Position numbers and translations under genes: made by a program. Below, piece after piece: positions 24,081-32,863 of a stretch of 64,000 nt of DNA (within the stretch, counting starts at the first letter, position 1; every line of letters begins with the position of its first letter). The DNA lies in the NCBI RefSeq assembly GCF_037478305.1, contig NZ_JBBGAZ010000002.1, positions 62,001-126,000 on the forward strand, in the 5' to 3' direction. The DNA comes from Cognatishimia coralii (GTDB lineage Bacteria; Pseudomonadota; Alphaproteobacteria; Rhodobacterales; Rhodobacteraceae). Under the pieces are notes generated by a model. That model had not been told where the DNA came from and did no database searches. It saw only the letters and a program-made list of their open reading frames with translations.

Positions 24081-26672
24081 ATGTCGGAACACCAATCCAT
24101 TGGCGTTGGCGGGGCAGCAAGATTGAGCGCTCTGCTGGGGAAGTCCTTCGAAAGACACGCCAGGCGGCCCGCTTTATCGGCTGGCGACGTTTGCTTAAGC
24201 TACGCGGACCTTTGGCAACATGCCGCATCGATTGCACAGACGCTGCAAGGCTCGGTCAAACCCGTCGCATTGATCGGAACGCGCAGTTGGCAAGACTATG
24301 CCGCCGTGCTCGCTATTTTCCTGTCGGGCCGCACTTATGTGCCGCTCAATGCCAATGAGTCTCTCTCCAATTTGGAGTCGTTCCTGCGCTTGTCGGGCAC
24401 CTCGACTGTTTTATGCAGTCGTGAAATACCGCTATTCGCATCTTTGCAGAGGGCTGGTTTCAACGCCGTCTTGCTAGAACAAACCAGTACGCCAACGACC
24501 GTGCCGCCGCCCGCAACCAGCCCCTACGCCTACATCGTGGCAACCTCAGGCAGCAGCGGACCGCCCAAGGCTGTCCCGATCTCCCACAGGAACCTCCTAG
24601 CCTACCTCAATGCCGCAACAAACGCGCTGGACATCAGCCCAGCGGATCGTGTCTCTCAGATTTTTGACCTGTGCTTCGACCTGTCACTGCACGATGTCTT
24701 GGTTTCCTGGCTCTGCGGCGCGCATCTTTGCGTTGCTCAACAGCAAGACGGGATGGACCTTAAGAGCTTTGCCACACGACATCGGCTGACGGTTTGGTTT
24801 TCCACACCCTCTCACGCGCGAAAGGCCCTTTTGCGCAGCGAGACCACGGGTCCCCTCGATCATTTGCGCTTATCCATGTTTTGCGGCGAGCCGCTCACTT
24901 GGGGCCTTGCCGCGAAATGGGCGCAGCAGGCCAATGGCCAATTGGAAAACTGGTACGGCCCCTCCGAGGCCACAATCGCCTGTACACGTTATGTTTTGCA
25001 ACCATCGCCAAACAAAACCAGCGGCATGGTTCCGATTGGCACAAGCTTTGGCAGCCTACGCCATGCCATAAGCAATACCGGAGAACTCTATCTCGGCGGG
25101 CCGCAAGTATTTGACGGCTACCTTGGCCTGCGCAGGCGCGGCCGCACTCTTTTTGCTACAGGTGACATAGTTTCACGCGATCCGTCTGGGCTTCTGCGGT
25201 TCAAACGCCGCAAGGGGACGCAGATAAAGCTGAATGGTCGGTTCGTTGATCCGCGTGACATCGAAGCACAAATCGCGAGTGCCAGCGGATTGGAGGTTGC
25301 GGTTTTGCCTTGGCCGCATGGGTCCTTAGTGCCAGAGAGCTTGGTTGCAGCAGTCGCCCAAGACGGTCCACTTTCTGGGGGGAAAGTGGATCTGCTGCGC
25401 AAAGCAGTTCCACAGGAATCGAGTCTGCGCGTTGTGCCAGTCTCGGAGTTGCCTCTGACAGCAGCGGGGAAACGCGACGATCGCGCATTGGCGCAACTCG
25501 TAAACCAAGCGTTGCAACGCCAAACCCGCAGACCCGTCAAACGCATTGACCGTCTCATCGCCTTGGCTCAAGAAGCGAACCCTTCGTTGGCAGCAACCGA
25601 CCTTGATAGCGCTCGGAATTTGATGGAGGCCGGGTTGGATTCGCTGGCGTTCACCAGTTTCGTAGCTCGGCTCGAGGCAGCTTTTAAAATCAACCTTTCG
25701 CAATCAGATGTCGCGCAGCTTTCGCAGATGACCCTGCGCCAGATCCTTCTGTTCCTTCGTAAGCTTATGGCAAAAGACCGCGTAGACGCAGTTGAGCCGC
25801 CTCCAACATTGAACTTCGGGCAAAGGCGCCCCCCCCATTATCGCGCCTTGCGTGCAGTGGATTTTCTCGAAAAATTTCCTGCGTTTCTGGAACAAGCAGG
25901 GCCACGATTGCTTCCCTTCATCGGATCGTCAGGGTTTATGCGCGCACTGGATTGCGACACGATTGACCAAACCCTTAACGAGGCAGGCATTGACGTCAGA
26001 TCCGCCAATATCGGTATGGCCATGCTCAGTAATGCTGGCATCTGCGAATTTTGCGCACATGTCGCGTCGCTTGCGCGGCAGCTTGGCATAGGCTTACCAC
26101 TCGCCGTACTCGAGATGGAACTCCTCCAACTTTCAGTGCTACCCCCAGCCGGAGATATCGAAGTCCTAAGCGCTTTTAAGGCGGGTCACTATCAGGGTTT
26201 CGCGTCAAAGCGCAGCGATCCTGACACAGGTTGGGACACCAGCCTTAGCGGCAGCTTGCGCGAACACCAGGGACCCTGGCGGCCACGCGACGCGCCTGCG
26301 GTCTGGGAAAGCAAGCGCCATGCGGAAATTCGAGACATCTATTCAGGCAACGTTCCTTTGGATCCGAACGCCGTGAAAATCTGGTTTGAGGCAATCAAGC
26401 ATCTGCTTTCCGTAAGCCCGCACGTCGCTGTCGTTCTGCATCCTTTGGATGGGTATACTTCAGGGTTACTCGAGGGACGTGGGCATCTCGCGACTTTGAC
26501 AGAACGCTTAAAGAAAACGCCAAATGTTGTCGTGATCCGGGACGATCAATTCTCACTGAAAACAAGGCAGTTTCGCAATTTCTCACATCTCAACGCGCGC
26601 GCTGGCCGGCAGAGCTTTTCGACGCAACTGGCCCAACACCTTGCCTCCTTGTTAGAACAAGGACGATCTTAG
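24081..26672 (+). CDS. AMP-forming ligase, carrier-protein and SGNH-like domain fusion (Dlt-like)
   Basis: An 863-residue protein with AGGAGG just before its ATG. Residues 1-480 are an adenylation domain: core A3 ATSGSSGPPKAV (154-165), A5 NWYGPSEAT (290-298), A7 ATGD (359-362), A8 KGTQIKLNGRF (378-388) and the A10 lysine in AAGKRDDR (K464). Residues about 490-565 are a carrier domain with the phosphopantetheine serine in EAGLDSLAF (S521). Residues about 600-863 look like an SGNH/DltD-type domain: PFIGSSGFMR (GSS 615-617) and near the C-terminus NFSHLNARAG (835-838 SHLN). No signal or membrane segment. By analogy to DltA, DltC and DltD it may load and transfer an amino or acyl acid onto a glycan. 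The substrate is unknown. Confidence 0.75.
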   Translation: MSEHQSIGVGGAARLSALLGKSFERHARRPALSAGDVCLSYADLWQHAASIAQTLQGSVKPVALIGTRSWQDYAAVLAIFLSGRTYVPLNANESLSNLESFLRLSGTSTVLCSREIPLFASLQRAGFNAVLLEQTSTPTTVPPPATSPYAYIVATSGSSGPPKAVPISHRNLLAYLNAATNALDISPADRVSQIFDLCFDLSLHDVLVSWLCGAHLCVAQQQDGMDLKSFATRHRLTVWFSTPSHARKALLRSETTGPLDHLRLSMFCGEPLTWGLAAKWAQQANGQLENWYGPSEATIACTRYVLQPSPNKTSGMVPIGTSFGSLRHAISNTGELYLGGPQVFDGYLGLRRRGRTLFATGDIVSRDPSGLLRFKRRKGTQIKLNGRFVDPRDIEAQIASASGLEVAVLPWPHGSLVPESLVAAVAQDGPLSGGKVDLLRKAVPQESSLRVVPVSELPLTAAGKRDDRALAQLVNQALQRQTRRPVKRIDRLIALAQEANPSLAATDLDSARNLMEAGLDSLAFTSFVARLEAAFKINLSQSDVAQLSQMTLRQILLFLRKLMAKDRVDAVEPPPTLNFGQRRPPHYRALRAVDFLEKFPAFLEQAGPRLLPFIGSSGFMRALDCDTIDQTLNEAGIDVRSANIGMAMLSNAGICEFCAHVASLARQLGIGLPLAVLEMELLQLSVLPPAGDIEVLSAFKAGHYQGFASKRSDPDTGWDTSLSGSLREHQGPWRPRDAPAVWESKRHAEIRDIYSGNVPLDPNAVKIWFEAIKHLLSVSPHVAVVLHPLDGYTSGLLEGRGHLATLTERLKKTPNVVVIRDDQFSLKTRQFRNFSHLNARAGRQSFSTQLAQHLASLLEQGRS

Positions 26673-27671
26673 AGTTTTGATCGCTCTGCGTTGATAGGCA
26701 CATGGTTCACGCGACCAATCCTTCAATACAGATGTCACCATCTCATCAAACCACGAGATATCGGATGCTTCCAGTTCATACCTCGAAGCAGAAACTGGGC
26801 TGGTGAGCGAGCGCTCGAGCGCCTCTTTCAAAAAGGTATCTTCAAAGAACAGTTGGTCCATTTTTCGTGCATCCTGAAAATACCGTCGCTGAAACGACAA
26901 GGAGTCCATCCTCGACAGCATCACCTTTGCGCCCTCTGCGGCGATCCGGCTTTTCCGAAGGTGCAAACAGATCAAACGATTTATCGCAGAGGGTATCGGC
27001 ATTGAAATGCCAACTGCCTTTGCGAGTTTTGGGACGCGTTGCATAAGCTCGATTTGGGGCTGCGTCATCGAGACATTGGGCCGCAAAGTAAAGCCGGGAG
27101 GCGGCGTGTTTGGGAGTGCCGTGCGAAAGAAATCCTCCACGATATCGCAGTTTGGTGAGTAGGGTCTTAGCGTGAAATCATCGCCAAAACAGTCCTGCCA
27201 CGCCTTGAATCGCGGCGCGTAGTCCAATCGATGCGTCTGCCGAATTTTCGCGGCGTAGTCGCCTATTGTCCCAACATTTTGCCCGAATTTCACCCGTTCC
27301 GAATACATCGCCGTCAGTTTGGACAGATGCGGCCGGCAATAGGCGATGACAGAAACGGGCAACAATCTTGAAGGACCATACTCCTTTAGCGCGTGGACCA
27401 AGGATTCCGGCCGCACCGATTGAAAGAGTTCCGCTGACAGAACTGCAATTGACGCGTCCATTTTTTCAATTTGTCGCCAAAGCTCCTCAAATCTGGGTCG
27501 CGCCAAGTGCTTAAAGCGGGGATGAGACAAGGCGCGCGCCAGATGATTGTGATTCAGCGACGTTCCTGGATAGGCCCACACAAAATTGGGGGGATGATAG
27601 CGTAGGACGGTTTGCAGGGCGGTCGAGCCCGCTTTGCTGTCGCCAATGTGAACAACGATCCTATCAACCAC
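26652..27671 (-). CDS. Sulfotransferase-like protein
   Basis: A 339-residue protein starting with GTG at 27671. The N-terminal IVVHIGDSKAGSTALQTVL (about 5-20) is a P-loop-like 5'-phosphosulfate loop, and SVIAYCRPHLSKLTAMYSERVKFG resembles the phosphate-binding helix region of bacterial sulfotransferase-like proteins. The next gene upstream (27675-28859) is a paralogue with the same layout. Its last 21 bases overlap the end of the convergent ligase-carrier gene. Probably acts on the same surface polymer. Activity is unproven because the usual arginine in the loop is replaced. Confidence 0.65.
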   Translation of the reverse strand: MVDRIVVHIGDSKAGSTALQTVLRYHPPNFVWAYPGTSLNHNHLARALSHPRFKHLARPRFEELWRQIEKMDASIAVLSAELFQSVRPESLVHALKEYGPSRLLPVSVIAYCRPHLSKLTAMYSERVKFGQNVGTIGDYAAKIRQTHRLDYAPRFKAWQDCFGDDFTLRPYSPNCDIVEDFFRTALPNTPPPGFTLRPNVSMTQPQIELMQRVPKLAKAVGISMPIPSAINRLICLHLRKSRIAAEGAKVMLSRMDSLSFQRRYFQDARKMDQLFFEDTFLKEALERSLTSPVSASRYELEASDISWFDEMVTSVLKDWSREPCAYQRRAIKTLRSSLF

Positions 27672-27674
27672 GCC

Positions 27675-28859
27675 CTAGCCTTCTGCGCGCAAACCAAACA
27701 GAAGCGACCGGATGTCCGCGGGCGTTTCCTCGGTCAAGTCATCGCAAAGCCTGTCCAGCCCGGTCGCGCGTGCCTCGGTTTCCGGGATCGGTCGTTGCTT
27801 GGCACTGTTTCTGTCAGGTGAAAAAAAACCGTCCTGACGACGCAGTTTGCCCAGAGCTCGATCAATGTCTGAAAATCGCCAGATGATTTCCTTACGCTGA
27901 ATAGGCCCAAACATCTCAATGTCTTTGGCCGGTGGCAATCCAAGTGTCGGGGTTTTTGCCACGAGAATTTTTCTTAACCGACGTGCACTTGTGGCCGGCA
28001 ACGCAACAACACCACGCCTTAGAATCTCGTGTAGCGCCGGGTGCAACGACACGTTCATGCGCCCTGTGCCCGCAGCCGCACCGGACGGCAGACCAGAATG
28101 TGTCAGAAAGTCTTGGGTGCTGCCTCCGGACCTTAAAACTTCGTCATAGGACCTTAGAACAAGTTGCGCGTCGGGGAAGGCTTCCTGCCAACCATGCAAA
28201 ACTTTGCGGTAGTCGAAGTGGATTGTATCAAAATACTCAACAGCACCACCGGACTGAAGAGACTGCAGTTTGTGCCCAAACTTAAGCCGCTGACCATGCC
28301 AAGCGACGAGGTAGTCGTCAATTTGGCGAAAGGCTGCGTAAAGCGTCACATTCCGAGCAGGAAACAGATGTGCAAGATCTGCGGCGAAACCGGGAGCCTC
28401 TGCGCCAAAGTTCGCAAAAACCTCGGAAACCAGAACAACAGTATGAGGCCGGATCTTCGCCATTTGTTGACCAACCGCATGCCGCATCTGTGCAAGATCT
28501 GGCAGGTTCCTGTGAAACTCTGGCACCCTGCGGGCACCTGCCTCTGCAAGCATTGCAAAAGCTAAAGCGTTGTGAGGCTCTCGCACGTTCAATGGCAATT
28601 GGGGCGGCGGAACATCCCATAGGTTTTGCGCCACAAGATGCGCAGCTCCTTCGAAGTCAACGTAGGGATACAGGATCCCCTGTTCCGCATAAGACAACAT
28701 ATTGCGCGCGAAATAGTCCTGCAGGCTGGTTGATCCAACTTTGTGATGACCCAAAAAGATGATCAGATGTTCAAGTGCCTCTGGAGCCCGAGATTTGGTC
28801 GGGCGGTTGGACTGAAAAACCGGGGTCTCCGGCGATTTGCGGCGAGAGAAAAAACTCAT
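27675..28859 (-). CDS. Sulfotransferase-like protein
   Basis: A 394-residue protein, starting at ATG 28859, which overlaps the stop of the GlfT2-like gene (ATGA). It shows IIFLGHHKVGSTSLQDYF (33-50), a P-loop-like 5'-phosphosulfate loop, and YAAFRQIDDYLVAWHGQRLKFG further on, which aligns by eye with the matching region of the downstream paralogue (both keep a KFG after the helix). The first 30 residues are basic and non-conserved. It is most likely a carbohydrate sulfotransferase, though the substrate cannot be named. Only 3 bases separate it from the paralogue. Confidence 0.65.
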   Translation of the reverse strand: MSFFSRRKSPETPVFQSNRPTKSRAPEALEHLIIFLGHHKVGSTSLQDYFARNMLSYAEQGILYPYVDFEGAAHLVAQNLWDVPPPQLPLNVREPHNALAFAMLAEAGARRVPEFHRNLPDLAQMRHAVGQQMAKIRPHTVVLVSEVFANFGAEAPGFAADLAHLFPARNVTLYAAFRQIDDYLVAWHGQRLKFGHKLQSLQSGGAVEYFDTIHFDYRKVLHGWQEAFPDAQLVLRSYDEVLRSGGSTQDFLTHSGLPSGAAAGTGRMNVSLHPALHEILRRGVVALPATSARRLRKILVAKTPTLGLPPAKDIEMFGPIQRKEIIWRFSDIDRALGKLRRQDGFFSPDRNSAKQRPIPETEARATGLDRLCDDLTEETPADIRSLLFGLRAEG

Positions 28860-30673
28860 GCGGGCACCTCTTCTCCGGCGAAAGTTCGCCTCCAAAATGT
28901 TGATGAGGTGAGGTCAGAATAGCTGCTTTGATATCGCTGCCTGAGGCCACGGTATTTGATCAGTAACCGCAGCGCCAAAACGATGAAAGCTAAGCCAATC
29001 GAGGCCGCCTGCAGTTTACTATGCTTCAGGTGGTAGGCCAGTGGTTGGGTGTCGTGCAGTACCGTCACAGTACTTGCGCCCCAGGTCAGATCGAGGTTCC
29101 GGCGGTCTCGCGCATTGACCGTAGCGTGCCGACCAAAGAGCCGAAATCCCGGTATCCAAAGCCCATTCCCCAGTAAAACCCAAAACGCCCCTAGCCGCGA
29201 TCTGTGTCGGCGCGTGGGCTGTGACGGCACATAGGGACGCCATGCCTCGGCGTGCCCAATCTGATCTATCTGAGACAAGCTCGCCTGCATGTTGGCATTT
29301 CGCGCGAAGAACTCCGGCCCCCTAATCACGTCCTTCAACCCCAGCAACACCGCCCGCGCCGAACCGTAGTGCATACGCAAGACTGTCTGACCCAGAAAAA
29401 ACACCACGATCTTAAGAACAGACAGAACGGAGATCTGCAGATGTGCGTGACTGAGATGGTGAACCAGATGACTGCGAATGTCGAAGTACCAAGATCGGGG
29501 GCTCTCCTTTGCGGTAAACCCCTCTTGATAGGCAGCAACCCCATTGAGGCGATGAATTTTGAAAGGGTTTGACAGACTAAAACTCACATCGTCGCCCCTG
29601 AGGAAAAAAGGATAGGGCAAGTGGCGCACCGCCTCTGTAGGAAAGGCAAAGAACCACCATCCGGCATAGAGGTTGCATGCCAAAGGCCCAGAAACCGTTC
29701 CTTCCATCTCAACCGCTTGATCAAGCGATGTAAGGTCCGTTCCGCCGTGATGGGGATGGCAGAATTGATAGAACGTCGCGCCATTTTCCCAGATCACACT
29801 TCGGTTTTTCGAGGCAATCATGGCACCGCAAATTGCTGTATTGGGCGCCGCGGCGTACCCAAGATATGCGAGACTGCGAAACAGACTTTCCCGATGCAGA
29901 TCAGCGTCATCATCCATAAAAACACAGTGGCTTACCCGCGCCTCTTGGGCGGCCATAAGACCTTTGGCAAAACCGCCAGACCCACCGTAATTTTTGCTGG
30001 CGATCACGGTTACGCCATCCTGCTTCAGACCGGCCACGCTGCCGCCGTTGTCGACAACCGCAACACGCAGAGCATGAGGAGATTGAGCACGCCACGCCAC
30101 CAGCTTCGCGACCAACCTTGCAATCTGATCCTCTCGTTCAAAGGTCGGAATGACAATCATTGCGTCCACCTCAGTCTGGGGCGCTTGATCGGTTTTCCAT
30201 TCCAAATCACGCAATATGCCATCGCAACTGAGGCATTTGATCGAGACGGTTAACACCCCTTTGAGCTTTCCCAAGTTGAGCAAGTCACTCAGGGGCAAGG
30301 TGTCCACCCGCTCGATATCGAGGCTTTCTTGAAACAGCGTCTCTTTTGATCGACCGCGCTGACTATTGTGAATGGTCACTTCAAATCGACCATGCCCAGT
30401 CAGGCACAGGAAAACCTCGCCGATCAAACTCTTTTTCCACCGGTCGAGGTTGAATAGGTTGAACCAAGTCTCAAATCTAAGTTCTCCACCCTGTTGAAAA
30501 GAGAACTCTTGTTGCGACAAAGAAAAAGCCACAGCGCCGCACCTTCGAAAGAAGACTTCTTCTGAGGGCGCCAGCCCAGGTTCTGGTAGCGCCAATCCCT
30601 GTAAGCGAAACAGCTGAGTTTTGGAGTGTCGTGGCGTGGGCAAAGGAAAACAGACTCCTGTCAGCACCGGCAA
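28856..30673 (-). CDS. GlfT2-like galactofuranosyltransferase
   Basis: A 605-residue protein with the three-part plan of mycobacterial GlfT2 (galactan polymerase): N-terminal beta-rich domain (1-165), GT-A domain (170-400) and C-terminal helical region. Motifs: VIPTFER (174-180), NYGGSGGF (228-235), metal site MDDDAD (253-258), YAGWWFFAFP (336-345) and the catalytic-type pair in LRGDD (358-362), then SWYFDIRSHLVHH. The metal-coordinating histidine of GlfT2 appears to be glutamine here by hand alignment. The start is TTG at 30673 and weakly supported. It would use UDP-galactofuranose from glf. It lies between the KpsE-like and the sulfotransferase-like genes. Confidence 0.75.
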   Translation of the reverse strand: MPVLTGVCFPLPTPRHSKTQLFRLQGLALPEPGLAPSEEVFFRRCGAVAFSLSQQEFSFQQGGELRFETWFNLFNLDRWKKSLIGEVFLCLTGHGRFEVTIHNSQRGRSKETLFQESLDIERVDTLPLSDLLNLGKLKGVLTVSIKCLSCDGILRDLEWKTDQAPQTEVDAMIVIPTFEREDQIARLVAKLVAWRAQSPHALRVAVVDNGGSVAGLKQDGVTVIASKNYGGSGGFAKGLMAAQEARVSHCVFMDDDADLHRESLFRSLAYLGYAAAPNTAICGAMIASKNRSVIWENGATFYQFCHPHHGGTDLTSLDQAVEMEGTVSGPLACNLYAGWWFFAFPTEAVRHLPYPFFLRGDDVSFSLSNPFKIHRLNGVAAYQEGFTAKESPRSWYFDIRSHLVHHLSHAHLQISVLSVLKIVVFFLGQTVLRMHYGSARAVLLGLKDVIRGPEFFARNANMQASLSQIDQIGHAEAWRPYVPSQPTRRHRSRLGAFWVLLGNGLWIPGFRLFGRHATVNARDRRNLDLTWGASTVTVLHDTQPLAYHLKHSKLQAASIGLAFIVLALRLLIKYRGLRQRYQSSYSDLTSSTFWRRTFAGEEVPA

Positions 30674-30707
30674 AACCGGGCGTGTTTTTCCAAGACCCTT
30701 GTCTGAT

Positions 30708-32000
30708 TTAACGGCGACCTCTTACGGAAAGGTGAATCAAAGAGAAAATTGCAAATGCCAGCCCACCCATCATAGCCGCCAGTGCCGCCGTACTTGCAGG
30801 CTTTGGAAACTCTGACGTTTCGGCGACAGTTGGCTTTAGATAGATCGCGAGGTAGCGGGATTTTTTCGCGGCATCAGCCTGAGCTTGAGACAGCGCGGAA
30901 AGTGCAGAGGTGTACCGCAGTTGTGCAAACTCCAGATCCGTGTACAAGGCCTCGTAGGTGCTGACAAGTTCCGGAAAACTTTTGCCATCCTCAGGCGTTT
31001 CTCCTGAAAAACTCAACCGTTCAGCGGCAAGACGCTGGCGAATGACGTTTACCCGATCCTGCAACTTGCGGAACCGCGGGTCCTGCGCATCTGTCGTCTG
31101 AGCCATTTCGTCCAAATCGATCAAAGCTCCAGCCAACTGGTGCTGCAAAGACGTCAGGACGCCCATGCGACTTTCGATCTCGATCGCAGGGTCGACGATC
31201 CCGTTCGCCACACGAAAGATTTGCACCTGATCTATTGCGGCACGCCAAGTCTGATTGGCCTTATCCAAAGCCTCTTGCGCGAAACCAACCGCATCCGCAA
31301 AGGCCGCTGTATTGATGTCGTTCACCTTGGCGCCGCAGGCTTTTAGCACCTCATCAAGAACCGCTGCCGCCCAAACAGGATCTGTCGCGCGCAAGCGCAT
31401 TTCGATCAAACCGGTAGATCGATCATAGGCCACCTCCAGCACCCGCATCCAGAATCGATGCATTTGCTCCAATGAGGCAGCGAGCTGTAATTGTAGTACC
31501 GGATCTGAGGCCCAATCTGCGCTGAAGTGCGACCGAAGATTCAGTTTCCTGTCCAGATGCGCGACCAATTCTTGGCTGTGCAAATAGGAAAATAGGATGT
31601 CATTCTCACTCGCCTGCGTTCCCATTCCAAAGCCGAACCCGCCCGTGAGAAGTTCTGCGCCATTAGGAACATCTGCAGCACGGGTGGTGAAACCCGCATA
31701 AGAGAAATACTGCGGAACGGCGGCAACGCTTAGATAGGTATAAACCGCAAGCGGCATGAGCAGCGTCAAAATCCCAGCGAGCGCAGGCATCCAAAGAGAG
31801 CGGCCAGCCTGCATGCGTTGACCTTTGTCCCGCCGCGTGATTTTGCCCAGCCGACGGCGCAACAAAAGCACTTCTTCTTGCACCGAAAGAGGCGCGTCAT
31901 AGACATCGGTTCTGCCGACTTCGCGCAGGGGTGGAAAGGCTTCATCCCGTTCGAATGAACTCTCGGAAAGCTGCGTAGAAAGATCTTTTCGAGGCTGCAT
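30708..32000 (-). CDS. KpsE/Wzz-like polysaccharide export inner-membrane protein
   Basis: A 430-residue protein with a cytoplasmic N-terminus, one membrane helix near residues 70-95 (LWMPALAGILTLLMPLAVYT), a large periplasmic coiled-coil region (about 150-380) and a second C-terminal helix (AALAAMMGGLAFAIFSLIHL) preceded by the proline-rich PKPAS typical of the family. These features are those of polysaccharide co-polymerase/KpsE proteins that link the inner-membrane exporter to the outer-membrane channel. It is divergent from the ABC permease gene (83 bases). No outer-membrane KpsD/Wza-type gene is in the window. Confidence 0.85.
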   Translation of the reverse strand: MQPRKDLSTQLSESSFERDEAFPPLREVGRTDVYDAPLSVQEEVLLLRRRLGKITRRDKGQRMQAGRSLWMPALAGILTLLMPLAVYTYLSVAAVPQYFSYAGFTTRAADVPNGAELLTGGFGFGMGTQASENDILFSYLHSQELVAHLDRKLNLRSHFSADWASDPVLQLQLAASLEQMHRFWMRVLEVAYDRSTGLIEMRLRATDPVWAAAVLDEVLKACGAKVNDINTAAFADAVGFAQEALDKANQTWRAAIDQVQIFRVANGIVDPAIEIESRMGVLTSLQHQLAGALIDLDEMAQTTDAQDPRFRKLQDRVNVIRQRLAAERLSFSGETPEDGKSFPELVSTYEALYTDLEFAQLRYTSALSALSQAQADAAKKSRYLAIYLKPTVAETSEFPKPASTAALAAMMGGLAFAIFSLIHLSVRGRR

Positions 32001-32083
32001 CGCGGCGACTGGATCCCGTTCGGCTTTAATTTACTCAAAGCCATTAGGCTTGCGGCGTCCTAAGAATCTCTGAAGGTTAAAAT

Positions 32084-32863
32084 TTGAAACGCTCTAATGG
32101 TTTTTTGACCGTCGTCCAACGGCTGATGATGCGCGAACTCAGATCGACCTACGCGCGGGTGCCAGGCGGCATTCTCTGGGCCTATCTTGAACCGATTTTC
32201 ACGGTGGTTTTGCTAAGCTTCGGGTTTGCGCTGATCCTGCGCAGCCCTCCTTTGGGGCAAAGTTTCGCTCTGTTTTTCGCGAGCGGCTATGGGGTGTTCC
32301 TTCTGTTTCAAACCACCGCAGCGACGTTTGGTAACGCGTTTCTGCATCTAAAACGAAAGGGGCGACGTCATTGGCCCGAGGCGATCTTGGCGCGCTTAGC
32401 GATTGGCACCACTCTGGCCATGAGCGTCGCTCTTAGTCTTGGGGGTGGGGTTGTTTGGTACACGGGCGTTCCGGGGCTTGTAGATCTGTGGGGGATCGTC
32501 GAAGCCCTAGCGCTAGCGCTTGGCGCGGGAATTGCATTGGGGTTCATGAACTGCGCGCTCTTTGCGATCCTGCCAGTCTGGCGGCCGCTTTGGGCGGTGA
32601 CGTCAAGATTGCTGTTCTTGGTCTCGGGCGTGCTTTTCTTGCCGAGAGACCTACCATCCACAGTGCAGTGGATATTGGAATGGAACCCTTTGATCCATAT
32701 CCTCAGCCTGCTGCGCGAGAGCCTGTACCATGGGTATGCACCTCTGTATCAAAGCTCATTTTTCGTGGCGCTCAGTTGTCTGGTCTGTTCAACAAGTGGC
32801 CTAGCTTTAACAATACTTTGCCACCCTGTGCCCCGCGCAGCGCGGCGAAGGATGTCTGCGTGA
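32084..32863 (+). CDS. ABC-2 type polysaccharide export permease (KpsM/Wzm-like)
   Basis: A 259-residue membrane protein with six predicted helices. Its start, LTVVQRLMMRELRSTYARVPGG and LWAYLEPIFTVVLLSFGF, is the classic KpsM/Wzm entry, and LLRESLYHGY near the C-terminus is also typical of the family. The TTG at 32084 (GAAGG upstream) fits family length better than the ATG pair at 32126 and 32129. It exports a lipid-linked polysaccharide but needs an ATPase (KpsT/Wzt), which is not encoded in this window. Its last 115 bases overlap the convergent glycosyltransferase gene. Confidence 0.85.
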   Translation: MKRSNGFLTVVQRLMMRELRSTYARVPGGILWAYLEPIFTVVLLSFGFALILRSPPLGQSFALFFASGYGVFLLFQTTAATFGNAFLHLKRKGRRHWPEAILARLAIGTTLAMSVALSLGGGVVWYTGVPGLVDLWGIVEALALALGAGIALGFMNCALFAILPVWRPLWAVTSRLLFLVSGVLFLPRDLPSTVQWILEWNPLIHILSLLRESLYHGYAPLYQSSFFVALSCLVCSTSGLALTILCHPVPRAARRRMSA

